A DNA stretch of 21,911 nt from a virus: positions 1 to 21,911 of IMG/VR virus record IMGVR_UViG_3300012000_000140. One strand, given 5' to 3'. The position numbers were made by a program, and so were the translations under genes. The notes under the pieces were generated by a model. That model was not told the DNA's origin. It did not search any database and saw only the letters and a list, made by a program, of their open reading frames with translations. Positions 1-5,742 of the stretch are shown here, one piece after another (positions within the stretch are counted from its first letter, which is position 1; every line of letters begins with the position of its first letter).

Positions 1-10
1 TTTCAATCAT
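1..10 (-). CDS. Start of a gene running off the left edge (partial)
   Basis: Only the first three codons (M-I-E) lie in the window. An ATG at 10-8 follows a GAGGGGA ribosome-binding-like stretch. Just upstream, an ATG at 24 opens a five-codon ORF (MFRGE) whose TGA overlaps this ATG, so that one is either a coupling minigene or a false start. No function can be assigned. Confidence 0.3.
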
Positions 11-58
11 TCCCCTCGGAACATTGTTATCCCTCTAAGAAGATAATTAAAGCAGAAG

Positions 59-271
59 TTACATTGGTTTTCTGCGTTTATTAATAATTTGTTTTGAACC
101 TAAGTCTTGTGCATTTGTTGATTCACCCTGCACACCTTTACCACGACTAGCCCATGACAATACTGATGCACGTGCAGCAGATTTAACTTTTGGTTCTGCA
201 TATTGAAAAATTTGTTTAATACCTGTTCTGTTATTTACTTTTAAAATTTTACGATTTAACTGATTACTCAT
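59..271 (-). CDS. Small basic phage protein, unknown function
   Basis: This 70-residue protein is rich in Lys and Arg (for example the C-terminal NKRRKPM) and has no transmembrane segment or recognisable domain. Its ATG overlaps the TGA of the upstream gene by the ATGA pattern, so the two are probably translationally coupled. It is the last complete gene of the minus-strand run that includes the lysis genes. The N-terminus MSNQLNRKIL is a weak variant of the LSxxQF motif found in neighbouring proteins. The basic character would suit nucleic-acid or virion contact, but that is speculation. Confidence 0.6.
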   Translation of the reverse strand: MSNQLNRKILKVNNRTGIKQIFQYAEPKVKSAARASVLSWASRGKGVQGESTNAQDLGSKQIINKRRKPM

Positions 272-564
272 GCTGGTGAACCGCCTCCATCACCAACTGC
301 AGTTCCACCTTCTCCCATACCTGTAGCATCTCCTGCAGTATCTCCCGTATTTTGTCCTAAATCTTGAACTGGGTTTTGGTAATGCTCTGATTGTGTTTGA
401 GTAATTGTTCCTGCTCCATAAGCACCCATCATGTATGGATAACTTCCAAACCAGTAGCCATTACCAATAAATCCAGTAACTCCTTTTTTACGAGCATAAC
501 GACGTCGTTGCATATCTTCATACGCCTCTATTGCTCCATCAAATTGGTGGCTTAAATTACTCAT
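268..564 (-). CDS. Phage protein with Gly-rich tail and N-terminal LSHQF motif
   Basis: A 98-residue protein in two parts. Residues 1-30 are charged and probably helical (MSNLSHQFDG, then an Arg/Lys cluster RRRYARKK). The rest has low complexity, rich in Gly, Tyr, Thr and Gln, and ends in GDGGGSPA. The LSHQF at residues 4-8 belongs to the motif shared by many left-arm proteins. Its ATG overlaps the TGA of the gene at 561-707 (TCATGA), and its own stop overlaps the next start, so it sits in a tightly coupled operon. Composition suggests a minor virion or flexible linker protein. No family was recognised. Confidence 0.65.
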   Translation of the reverse strand: MSNLSHQFDGAIEAYEDMQRRRYARKKGVTGFIGNGYWFGSYPYMMGAYGAGTITQTQSEHYQNPVQDLGQNTGDTAGDATGMGEGGTAVGDGGGSPA

Positions 565-707
565 GATGTTTTTTCCAAATTCTCTTTGTCGTATTTACCC
601 ACGTCTTGTTTACTTGAGCCGTACATACCAAGCCCACCAAATTGTTGCCCAGAAATTGGTTGCCATAACTTGTAGTAATCAACCATTGTCATTGGATTAC
701 TTTCCAT
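561..707 (-). CDS. Tiny protein (48 aa) with ISGQQF motif
   Basis: A 48-residue ORF reading MESNPMTMVD and ending KENLEKTS. An AAGGAG ribosome-binding site lies about 10 nt upstream of the ATG, inside the end of the DUF7455-like gene, giving an 11-nt overlap. Its stop overlaps the next start (TCATGA). Residues 18-23 read ISGQQF, followed by a Gly/Tyr stretch, matching the short motif near the N-termini of other left-arm proteins. The good ribosome-binding site and coupling on both sides make it convincing despite its size. The function is unknown. Confidence 0.7.
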   Translation of the reverse strand: MESNPMTMVDYYKLWQPISGQQFGGLGMYGSSKQDVGKYDKENLEKTS

Positions 708-897
708 AGTTAAAGACTCCTTCTGGGTCATAGACCTTTATTGAAGCTTGTACTAAAGGGGTGCCAATTTCACGGGCATGGTGTCCACAAAAGTAAAGTT
801 CTCCAGTTGTTAACTTTGCACGAACCATTGCCTGTGCAGCGCACTTATCACAGCGGTCTTTTGCTGTTATAGGGACGTGCATGTCCAAGGTATTCAT
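697..897 (-). CDS. DUF7455-like small zinc-binding protein
   Basis: A 66-residue protein with DRCDKCAAQA at residues 14-23 and LYFCGHHAREIG at 34-45. The C-x2-C ... C-x-HH layout, after an N-terminal segment like PITAKDRC, matches the actinobacterial and actinophage DUF7455 family as I remember it. The Cys and His residues probably bind one zinc ion. The family's role is not established; its members are small and common near phage structural genes. The start overlaps the previous stop as TAATG, so translation is coupled. The family match is from memory and was not searched. Confidence 0.75.
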   Translation of the reverse strand: MNTLDMHVPITAKDRCDKCAAQAMVRAKLTTGELYFCGHHAREIGTPLVQASIKVYDPEGVFNYGK

Positions 898-1064
898 TAG
901 TCACTAAACCCTGGCTTTGGTAAAGCAGCGTTAGAGTTAGCAGCAAGATGATTTTGAGTTCCAGGTGTAGGAATTCCAGCTTTCCCATCAAACTTAAGAT
1001 TCTCTGGCATGGCTTGTTTACTAACAGTCATTGCTTGTTGACCAAACTGAACCTGAGATATCAT
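897..1064 (-). CDS. Small protein (55 aa), first gene of the leftmost minus-strand operon
   Basis: A 55-residue ORF starting MISQVQFGQQ and ending LPKPGFSD. ISQVQF near its start is another copy of the LSxxQF-type motif. The remainder is rich in Pro, Gly, Asn and Ala and looks disordered. A TAAACT hexamer, which fits a -10 box, lies exactly 6 nt upstream of the ATG, so the mRNA may be leaderless. A possible AAAGGGG ribosome-binding site also exists but is rather distant. The stop overlaps the DUF7455-like start (TAATG). No function is known. Confidence 0.7.
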   Translation of the reverse strand: MISQVQFGQQAMTVSKQAMPENLKFDGKAGIPTPGTQNHLAANSNAALPKPGFSD

Positions 1065-1112
1065 ATTAGTAGTTTACCCCTTTCTGCCGTTGTGTAAGGA
1101 CATAATTGGTCT
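1065..1112. promoter_or_regulatory. Divergent promoter pair with leaderless-type spacing
   Basis: This 48-nt gap separates two divergent genes. On the minus strand TAAACT lies 6 nt before the ATG at 1064. On the plus strand CATAAT (1101-1106) lies 6 nt before the GTG at 1113. In actinobacteria a -10 box about 6-7 nt from a start codon typically gives a leaderless transcript. Matches to a -35 consensus are poor on the plus side and moderate (CTTACA, 16-nt spacer) on the minus side. The promoters are inferred from spacing only. Confidence 0.5.
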
Positions 1113-1223
1113 GTGGAGTCTAAGGAGTTTTTGGAACGTTACACTTGTGCCATCTGCAATAAACGATTTGTAGTACCAGACCTAGCACGTGGATGCGAAA
1201 AGAAACATTTACAAAAGGATTAA
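1113..1223 (+). CDS. Tiny zinc-finger-like protein (36 aa)
   Basis: A 36-residue ORF starting at GTG (VESKEFLERY) with Cys at 12 and 15 and a second pair, Cys28 and His32. This C-x2-C-x12-C-x3-H arrangement could hold one zinc ion. Only four bases separate its TAA from the FmdB-like ATG, so the two form a small plus-strand operon inside a minus-strand region. The GTG is favoured because a CATAAT box lies 6 nt upstream; an in-frame TTG at 1131 has AAGGAG too close to it. The function is unknown, with DNA or RNA binding possible. Confidence 0.6.
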   Translation: MESKEFLERYTCAICNKRFVVPDLARGCEKKHLQKD

Positions 1224-1227
1224 AATA

Positions 1228-1404
1228 ATGCCCCAATATCAATATGCATGTATAACGTGTGATTTAGACTACGAAAAAGAGCGTAGCATTCATGAAGCAG
1301 AACCTGAATATATCTGCAACAAATGTGGCTACGCTCTTCAACGTGTGTATAACTCTTTTGGCCTTCAATTCAAAGGCTCAGGTTTTTATAAGACTGGCGG
1401 TTAG
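1228..1404 (+). CDS. FmdB-like zinc ribbon protein
   Basis: A 58-residue protein starting MPQYQYACITC, with C-x2-C pairs at CITC and CNKC and the typical ending FKGSGFYKTGG. This is the classic layout of the FmdB/CxxC_CxxC_SSSS zinc-ribbon family: the MPxYxYxC start, two knuckles, then RVYNSFGLQFKGSGFYKT. These proteins were called putative regulators, but their biochemical role is unclear. The ATG at 1228 is chosen over an in-frame upstream ATG at 1189 because it gives the conserved N-terminus and has AAGG about 9 nt upstream. Its stop overlaps the convergent holin stop by 4 nt. Confidence 0.85.
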   Translation: MPQYQYACITCDLDYEKERSIHEAEPEYICNKCGYALQRVYNSFGLQFKGSGFYKTGG

Positions 1405-1745
1405 TTGTAGTTAGGGTCGTCTTCTTTAGCAGTCTTTGCTGCTGCTTGTGCAGCTTCTGCAGCTTGACGTTCTTCAACCTTTACATCTGCAACAGTCTTT
1501 GCGCCCTTATCAACAGTGGCAAATGCTGCGTTGATTTCATCAAGAGTAAGTTTTCCGTCATCCATAAATGCACGAGCCAACTTCTCTACAACTGCTGCTA
1601 CTGCTGTAAGACCAGCAACAAACATTGCTTTAGCAACTGAAATACCAGCAACTGCACCAGCACCAATAACACCAAGACCGCTTGCTGCAAATACCGCAAC
1701 AATACGCATCAATACGTTTTTTAAACTTGCCATTACATTACCCAT
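1401..1745 (-). CDS. Putative holin
   Basis: A 114-residue protein with a hydrophobic Ala/Gly/Val-rich N-terminal half (about residues 10-60) that can form two membrane helices. It is followed by AFMDDGKLTLDEINAAF and an Ala/Lys/Glu-rich charged tail ending EDDPNYN. Small size, two membrane segments, a charged C-terminus and position in the same run as the endolysin all fit a phage holin, which opens the inner membrane for the lysin. The DGKLTxDEI segment resembles holins I recall from actinophages. AAAGGA lies 5-6 nt before the ATG. It could instead be another small membrane protein. Confidence 0.7.
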   Translation of the reverse strand: MGNVMASLKNVLMRIVAVFAASGLGVIGAGAVAGISVAKAMFVAGLTAVAAVVEKLARAFMDDGKLTLDEINAAFATVDKGAKTVADVKVEERQAAEAAQAAAKTAKEDDPNYN

Positions 1746-1825
1746 CTGTGTCCTTTGCGGTCTTGTATTCGTATGGGAGAACCTATTTTACGTTTTTGCC
1801 CTCACGCTTGGACATTTTACATCTT

Positions 1826-1903
1826 TTACAGGCCAAGTAAGGCCTGTAATAAAGCAAGGATTGCTGCTAATTGGACTTGAAAAAACATAAAGATAAATTC
1901 CAT
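1826..1903 (-). CDS. Tiny hydrophobic peptide (25 aa), possible second lysis protein
   Basis: A 25-codon ORF reading MEFIFMFFQVQLAAILALLQ then ALLGL, almost entirely hydrophobic and long enough for a single membrane helix. AAGGA lies about 6 nt before its ATG, within the stop region of the coiled-coil gene. It sits directly upstream of the holin, and single-helix mini-proteins beside a holin are often regulators or helpers of lysis. A perfect 7-bp inverted repeat (ACAGGCC and GGCCTGT, 1829-1848) overlaps its last codons and could fold in the mRNA. Its size keeps confidence moderate. Confidence 0.5.
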   Translation of the reverse strand: MEFIFMFFQVQLAAILALLQALLGL

Positions 1904-1912
1904 AAGGGTTCC

Positions 1913-2227
1913 TTAATCTGCTTGTATTCCCATTGCTTCTAGGTATTGGTCTTTTTTTGACATGAGGTATTCCCTGATGTCCTTTTGGCGTTCCTCTATT
2001 TTTTCTTCTACTTGTTGTTGCATGTCTTTATCTAACTCATCCTTATGTTCATTGTATTGTTCTATAAAATAATCTAGCGCTGATTGAATTCCAGCGGCTT
2101 TTATCTGTGCTTCTTCCCATGCTTTTACTATAGGGGCTGTTTTCTTTTCTTCTAGAAACTGCTCTTGTTCTAGCGCTCTAGCAAGACGCTTCTTTTCTCT
2201 ATTTGATTTGTATAGTACTTCGTCCAT
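1913..2227 (-). CDS. Charged coiled-coil protein, unknown function
   Basis: A 104-residue protein made almost wholly of Glu, Lys, Gln, Asp and Ala. It is very likely alpha-helical with coiled-coil stretches (for example residues 10-40 and 55-95, with EEKIEERQKDIREYL). It has no Cys motif, signal peptide or membrane segment. It lies between the HslV-like gene (17 nt apart) and the tiny hydrophobic peptide, all on the minus strand. A scaffold-like or substrate-adaptor role beside a peptidase is possible but unproven. No family was recognised. Confidence 0.65.
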   Translation of the reverse strand: MDEVLYKSNREKKRLARALEQEQFLEEKKTAPIVKAWEEAQIKAAGIQSALDYFIEQYNEHKDELDKDMQQQVEEKIEERQKDIREYLMSKKDQYLEAMGIQAD

Positions 2228-2244
2228 GCCCTCACCCTATCAGT

Positions 2245-2793
2245 TTATTTAAATTGTTCTACTATCTGAATTGGCCCTGAAGTATTAACATCTAACTTAC
2301 AGGCAATCTCTACAGCCCTTTTAGGCTTTGCACCTGCGTAGAGTGCTCCAATTGCATAACTAGAACCTGAACCAACGCCATACACACCATCTGCAGAGCG
2401 ACAAACCGATAAGTCATCTGCTACATCAAAGACCTCACCACAGACGGCTATAAGGAAACTAAAGCGGTTTTCATCCGCTTTTCCATCTCCTTTGCCCTCA
2501 TTAAAGTCATAACCATTATCCGTTAAACACTTACGAAGAGATGGCATCACCTTAGTAATCATGAAATGATAGATGTCATCACAATCTTTTGTTGTTACTT
2601 TTGGCGGTGTCCACTGGTGTTGAATCACATCGCATGGTTGAACTTCACCACTACCTGCAACTAAAAACTCACCTCGTTGTACAATTTTTTTCATATCAGG
2701 ATGGTTGTAGCGACGTCCGTTATCGCCAGTTACCTGATTATCTGCAGCAAAAATTACTTTATCGTCGTATTGCACCGCTACGATTGTTGTCAT
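2245..2793 (-). CDS. HslV/proteasome-beta-like Ntn hydrolase
   Basis: A 182-residue protein starting MTTIVAVQYDDKVIFAADNQ. This aligns by eye with the HslV start TTIVSVRRNGHVVIAGDGQ: the Thr exposed after Met removal, the Asp at HslV position 17, and MKKI matching the VKKV segment that holds the catalytic Lys33. GVGSGSSYAIGAL near residue 144 matches HslV's GSGGPYA, and the length is near HslV's (about 175). It is therefore probably a self-compartmentalising threonine peptidase subunit. No HslU ATPase is next to it, so any partner must come from elsewhere. ATG 2793 is preferred over GTG 2799 because it puts Thr at position 2 and has AAGGGG upstream. Confidence 0.8.
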   Translation of the reverse strand: MTTIVAVQYDDKVIFAADNQVTGDNGRRYNHPDMKKIVQRGEFLVAGSGEVQPCDVIQHQWTPPKVTTKDCDDIYHFMITKVMPSLRKCLTDNGYDFNEGKGDGKADENRFSFLIAVCGEVFDVADDLSVCRSADGVYGVGSGSSYAIGALYAGAKPKRAVEIACKLDVNTSGPIQIVEQFK

Positions 2794-2813
2794 GACCACC
2801 CCTTATGAAAGAA

Positions 2814-2845
2814 CCCCCCTAGATTACCATCCAGGGGGGCTTTTT
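2814..2845. terminator. Intrinsic terminator between lysin and HslV-like genes
   Basis: A 7-bp G/C stem (CCCCCCT 2814-2820 with AGGGGGG 2833-2839) has a 12-nt loop. On the plus strand it is followed by CTTTTT, on the minus strand by TTCTTTC. The neighbouring genes run on the minus strand, so it probably ends or attenuates lysin transcription, although the better T-run is on the plus strand and it may work both ways. Confidence 0.75.
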
Positions 2846-2859
2846 GTGGAATGTCCAAT

Positions 2860-3603
2860 TTATAGGAATTTGACCAATTCAGCCCATGTCTTAGGTCCGA
2901 TGATGCCGTTTGAGTCCACTACGTCGTGATTGTCCTGAAATGCGATAACTGCCTTCTTTGTCGCTGGGCCGTAATCGCCGTCTGCAGCCAATCCTAGAGC
3001 TTTCTGTACAATCTTGACAGATTCACCCTTAGCACCTGGCTTAATCTGTCCAGGAAACGCTGGAACCTCTGGTGCAGGTACATCTACATTTACTTCGTTA
3101 CCCTTGTAGTTAGGACGACCCCAACCAACAATGCTTACAAGAACCTTCTTCTTGTTTGGCTTGTATGCACGAATCTGCTCACATACTTCGCCACCATTGC
3201 GTTGGTCACCCTTCTTCTTACCAGAGGTGTTTCCTTCAATAGTAAGCACAACTCCATCGGAGTCAATACCTGTGCAGATACCTACGTGAGAGATACGGTC
3301 TACGCCATCTCCTGGAAAGTCAAAGTACAAAACGTCTCCTGGTTGTGGTGACTGACCGCAATCTGCGTCAAACCATGTGCCCATCTTCTTAAATGCTGCT
3401 GCTCCTGCAACTGTAGAGACAGTGTTAGGAACCTTTACACCTGCCTGATGAGCGCACCACATAACGAAAGAACCACACCAAGCAAGATAATTAGCTTTTG
3501 TAAACGCACCGTACTTTGTTTCATTGTCTTTAGGCCCTTCTATCGTTCCAACTTCTTTTTTAGCAATTTCAATAATTGCAGCTACTGTACCTTGTTCAGC
3601 CAT
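2860..3603 (-). CDS. Endolysin: CHAP amidase/peptidase plus peptidoglycan-binding domain
   Basis: A 247-residue cell-wall hydrolase. Residues about 10-165 form a CHAP (Cys/His) domain with Cys43 in AWCGSFV, His106 in ISHVGIC and Glu123 in IEGN as likely catalytic residues. A Pro-rich linker (about 172-187) leads to a peptidoglycan_binding_1 domain at about 190-246, with GESVKIVQKALGL, DGDYGPATKKAVIAFQ and a final GPKTWAELVKFL. CHAP domains cut the amide or peptide bonds of peptidoglycan, and the C-terminal domain anchors to the wall. There is no signal peptide, so release would need the holin. Its ATG overlaps the stop of the HNH gene (TAATG), and a terminator follows. Confidence 0.92.
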   Translation of the reverse strand: MAEQGTVAAIIEIAKKEVGTIEGPKDNETKYGAFTKANYLAWCGSFVMWCAHQAGVKVPNTVSTVAGAAAFKKMGTWFDADCGQSPQPGDVLYFDFPGDGVDRISHVGICTGIDSDGVVLTIEGNTSGKKKGDQRNGGEVCEQIRAYKPNKKKVLVSIVGWGRPNYKGNEVNVDVPAPEVPAFPGQIKPGAKGESVKIVQKALGLAADGDYGPATKKAVIAFQDNHDVVDSNGIIGPKTWAELVKFL

Positions 3604-3887
3604 TATTTTTTCTTCTTTCTATGTTGGTTACCCTTGCCAATATTCTTTGATGCGCTCATGACCTGCAAGTTATTTGCGGACCCATTGTGCTTATTGTTGT
3701 CTTTGTGGTCTACGTGCTCGTCCTTAGATAAAGTGCGCCCAAGAGATTTTTCTTTCTTGTAACGGGCGGTATTAGTACTAGATGTCTTCTGTGTCTTAGG
3801 GTCGTAGATAACGGTCTTCTCACGTCCACCTTTAGACTTGTCTTTATAGGGGCCGTACACTTTCTTTTTCTTAGATGCTAGAGTCAT
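3603..3887 (-). CDS. Small HNH-type endonuclease
   Basis: A 94-residue, very Lys-rich protein. Its C-terminal half holds DEHVDHKDNNKHNGSANNLQ, a short HNH core of the HNH_3 kind: the DH pair, Asn residues, then a NLQVMSASKN-like end. Such small nucleases nick or cut DNA using one metal ion; in phages they act in packaging or as free-standing homing enzymes. A strong GGGAGG lies 6 nt before the ATG. The start lies inside the Cys-rich gene upstream, and the stop overlaps the endolysin start. Location beside the lysin rather than the terminase suggests a mobile enzyme. Confidence 0.8.
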   Translation of the reverse strand: MTLASKKKKVYGPYKDKSKGGREKTVIYDPKTQKTSSTNTARYKKEKSLGRTLSKDEHVDHKDNNKHNGSANNLQVMSASKNIGKGNQHRKKKK

Positions 3888-3975
3888 CTACTACCTCCCA
3901 AACACAGATGCACTTGCACGTATCCACAAGACAGGCACCGCCCACCAAGTCGTGTTCACATTCAACGCATTTCAT
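3871..3975 (-). CDS. Tiny Cys-rich protein (34-36 aa)
   Basis: A short ORF reading MKCVECEHDL then VGGACLVDTCKCICVW, with six Cys in about 25 residues, probably a metal-binding or disulphide-rich mini-protein. Three ATGs in a row (3981, 3978, 3975) could start it. The third is chosen because a TACACT -10-like box lies exactly 6 nt upstream, the leaderless spacing seen at other operon starts here; no Shine-Dalgarno sequence is visible. It overlaps the HNH start by 17 nt in another frame, and the HNH ribosome-binding site sits inside it. The function is unknown. Confidence 0.5.
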   Translation of the reverse strand: MKCVECEHDLVGGACLVDTCKCICVWEVVDDSSI

Positions 3976-3981
3976 CATCAT

Positions 3982-3987
3982 AGTGTA
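3982..3987 (-). promoter_or_regulatory. Candidate -10 box (TACACT) for the HNH-lysin operon
   Basis: The minus-strand TACACT lies 6 nt before the third of three tandem ATGs (3975). It overlaps a plus-strand TAGTGT (3981-3986) that could serve the divergent HNH gene at 3999. The call rests on spacing and the TANNNT pattern only; no convincing -35 box was found. Confidence 0.35.
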
Positions 3988-3998
3988 AGGTGTCGCCT

Positions 3999-4373
3999 AT
4001 GCCATTTAAGGACAAAGTACAACAAAGAGAAGCCGCACGTAGACATTACGCACGTAACGCAGAGTCCATTAAAGAAAAGACAGCCGTTAATAATCGCCTC
4101 ATTAGACGACGTAATAAGGCGTACATTGATGAGGTGAAGGGGACGAACCCTTGTGTGGATTGCGGTGTCTCATACCCATCTTACGTAATGCAATTTGACC
4201 ACATCGTAGATGGCAAGCGAGGCAACGTTGCTGATATGGCACGTTCAGGTTTTTCCCTTGAGAACATTCAAGCTGAGATAGACAAGTGTGAACTCGTCTG
4301 CGCTAATTGCCATGCAGAGCGCACACACGGACTCAAAGATGAATTAGAAGAAGACTTTCCTAACGAGGCCTAA
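3999..4373 (+). CDS. HNH endonuclease on the opposite strand to its neighbours
   Basis: A protein of about 124 residues with a basic helical N-terminus (KDKVQQREAARRHYARN). Its C-terminal HNH domain has C-x2-C (CVDC), the FDHIV core containing the catalytic His, and a second zinc pair in CELVCANCHAERTHG. This resembles free-standing phage HNH homing-type nucleases and the C-terminal domain of the protein at 19682-20278. ATG 3999 is favoured over GTG 3990 because AAGG lies at a proper distance. It stands alone on the plus strand between minus-strand genes, as expected of an inserted mobile endonuclease gene. Confidence 0.85.
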   Translation: MPFKDKVQQREAARRHYARNAESIKEKTAVNNRLIRRRNKAYIDEVKGTNPCVDCGVSYPSYVMQFDHIVDGKRGNVADMARSGFSLENIQAEIDKCELVCANCHAERTHGLKDELEEDFPNEA

Positions 4374-4385
4374 ACGCCGAGGGCG

Positions 4386-4874
4386 CTATTTTCCCAATAG
4401 TTCTTCTACTAATGAAGACCACGTAGTTAAGTGCTTCTTATCAATCTTATAGAAGGTCTCTGTTATCTTGCGGTACGGGTCTTGTGTGGTGTGCTTAAAC
4501 CAATGCTCTTTCGTATTAGAGTGAACAACCACCATATTGCCTGACTTCTGACTGACCATTACATATGCGTATGGCTTTACCTCTTTGGCCTCATATCCTG
4601 AGACTGTATCTACATAGAGATTAGATTGCCAGAATAACTTTGGGTCTTCGGAGAATCCTAGGTTTCTACTTTTGACCTCTAGTACTAAGCCATTATCTAG
4701 GATGATATCTTTTTCTTCTTTAGTAAGGCGCCGAATATCTTCATCCTTTGTTACTAACTCTAACTCTGGAACGGTACAACCAATACCTGCATCCCGTAAT
4801 CGTTGGGCGACTAATTCGTTGTAGGAGTGACCCTCTGTCATTGCGGCGTGATAGTCAAACTCTACGACGTCCAC
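4386..4874 (-). CDS. PD-(D/E)XK-type nuclease candidate
   Basis: A 162-residue protein. Residues 18-70 fit the PD-(D/E)XK fold: a helix with Glu20 (YNELVAQRL), then DIILDNGLVLEVKSR with Asp60, Glu66 and Lys68 as the D-ExK metal-binding set. The fold is used by Holliday-junction resolvases, recombination nucleases and restriction enzymes. The rest (YAYVMVSQ, VVHSNTKEHWF) looks like core strands and a substrate-binding tail. The GTG start has GGAGGAGG just upstream and lies inside the end of the previous gene, a 13-nt overlap. The exact role is unknown; recombination or host DNA degradation are options. Confidence 0.6.
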   Translation of the reverse strand: MDVVEFDYHAAMTEGHSYNELVAQRLRDAGIGCTVPELELVTKDEDIRRLTKEEKDIILDNGLVLEVKSRNLGFSEDPKLFWQSNLYVDTVSGYEAKEVKPYAYVMVSQKSGNMVVVHSNTKEHWFKHTTQDPYRKITETFYKIDKKHLTTWSSLVEELLGK

Positions 4875-5029
4875 AGTTCCTCCTCCAGTTGTAACTCTGC
4901 CTCTACTGTAGCAGGGTCTGGTTTACTATGACGACGTTTAAGTTTTTGGTGTTCTTCTGTATATTTAATACGTTCTTCTTCATAGGCATTGGGATTATGC
5001 CACTGCTCAGAGTTTATAAGAGTGCTCAT
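4862..5029 (-). CDS. Small charged protein (55 aa), unknown
   Basis: A 55-residue protein starting MSTLINSEQWHNPNAYEEER, Glu- and Lys-rich and probably helical, ending LQLEEELWTS. ATG 5029 is chosen over an upstream in-frame ATG because GAGGAGAG lies directly before it and the overlap with the previous gene is then only 23 nt. The nuclease gene downstream starts within its last codons, so the pair is probably co-translated. It has no motif. Its size and linkage would allow a partner or inhibitor of the nuclease, but nothing shows that. Confidence 0.6.
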   Translation of the reverse strand: MSTLINSEQWHNPNAYEEERIKYTEEHQKLKRRHSKPDPATVEAELQLEEELWTS

Positions 5030-5180
5030 GCTCTCCTCGTGCAATTGCTGCTGCCCAGTTACGTGCCATGAGATGTCCTGCTTTGACATCATCTATATTG
5101 GTAGATGGCTCTATCTTCTCAATTGCTTGGGCGATTTCTTCACGGAGTTCTTGCTCACGAATTTCCCATGTCTTTTCCAT
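5007..5180 (-). CDS. Small helical protein (57 aa), unknown
   Basis: A 57-residue ORF reading MEKTWEIREQELREEIAQAI and continuing EKIEPSTN, then GHLMARNWAAAIARG. It is probably two helices, acidic then amphipathic. Its ATG shares one base with the TAA of the cupin gene (TAATG), strong evidence of coupling, and it overlaps the next gene by 23 nt. No known family was recognised. It looks like a typical small accessory gene of actinophages. Confidence 0.65.
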   Translation of the reverse strand: MEKTWEIREQELREEIAQAIEKIEPSTNIDDVKAGHLMARNWAAAIARGEHEHSYKL

Positions 5181-5518
5181 TATGCTCTCCCAAAATCATC
5201 TTCAAGGCGAATAATGTCATCTTCGCCAAAGTAGATACCTAATTGCACTTCAATAAAAACTAAATCATCTTCGCCAATGTTAGAGATGCGATGTGGGATG
5301 TTCTGTTCAATAATGAATGCGTCCCCTGCAATGGCCATTGTCTGAATGCCATCTAACATTACGGTGCCAGTACCTTGCACAATAACCCAATACTCACTGC
5401 GCTTTTCATGTGTTTGATAGGAAAGGCGCTTGCCTGGTAATACAGTTAACTTTTTAACTTGAGTATTGTTATCGGATAAAATTACATCGTATGACCCCCA
5501 TGGTCTCTCTTCGGTCAT
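5180..5518 (-). CDS. Cupin resembling the type II phosphomannose isomerase domain
   Basis: A 112-residue single cupin. RPWGSYDV at the start, LSYQTHEKRSEYW (Gln35, His37, Glu42), IPHRISN (His76) and EVQLGIYFGEDDIIRLEDDFGR at the end closely follow the isomerase half of ManC/AlgA-type bifunctional enzymes. The Gln-His-Glu-His set would bind the metal that interconverts mannose-6-phosphate and fructose-6-phosphate. There is no GDP-mannose pyrophosphorylase domain, so it is a stand-alone isomerase or a cupin recruited for another sugar. A phage could use it to make nucleotide-sugar precursors or alter host glycans. AGAGGAAG precedes the ATG. Confidence 0.85.
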   Translation of the reverse strand: MTEERPWGSYDVILSDNNTQVKKLTVLPGKRLSYQTHEKRSEYWVIVQGTGTVMLDGIQTMAIAGDAFIIEQNIPHRISNIGEDDLVFIEVQLGIYFGEDDIIRLEDDFGRA

Positions 5519-5574
5519 GTTCTTCCTCTCAGTAACGGCTCACGGGCTACATTACTCTATAGAGGCGCTAAATG

Positions 5575-5742
5575 CTAAATAGACCACCAGGATGAGGGGG
5601 CGTTATAAAAATACCCGTGAATCTCACGGTGCTCATCTTGTTCTCTATGAGTTAAGCTCCAGTCAATATCGTGTGTTGGTTTTAGACACGTAGGACACTC
5701 ACCTATTTGGGTTTTTTCATAAACGTGCGTGCAAGTGCTCAT
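5575..5742 (-). CDS. Small Cys/His protein (55 aa)
   Basis: A 55-residue ORF reading MSTCTHVYEKTQIGECPTCL and ending NAPSSWWSI. The Cys4, His6, Cys16 and Cys19 positions could form a zinc knuckle, and the C-terminal half is rich in His, Asp, Glu and Trp. The ATG overlaps the TGA of the preceding gene (ATGA), so it belongs to that operon. A 56-nt gap follows before the cupin, which has its own ribosome-binding site. The function is unknown. Confidence 0.65.
   Translation of the reverse strand: MSTCTHVYEKTQIGECPTCLKPTHDIDWSLTHREQDEHREIHGYFYNAPSSWWSI

Noticed and set aside
1516-1890. Plus-strand ORF opposite the holin
   Set aside because: It is antisense to the convincing holin and the 25-residue ORF, has Ala/Thr-rich shadow composition and no ribosome-binding site.
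3561-3887. Terminase-associated HNH role for the gene at 3603-3887
   Set aside because: No terminase or portal gene is visible in the window; the neighbours are lysis genes.
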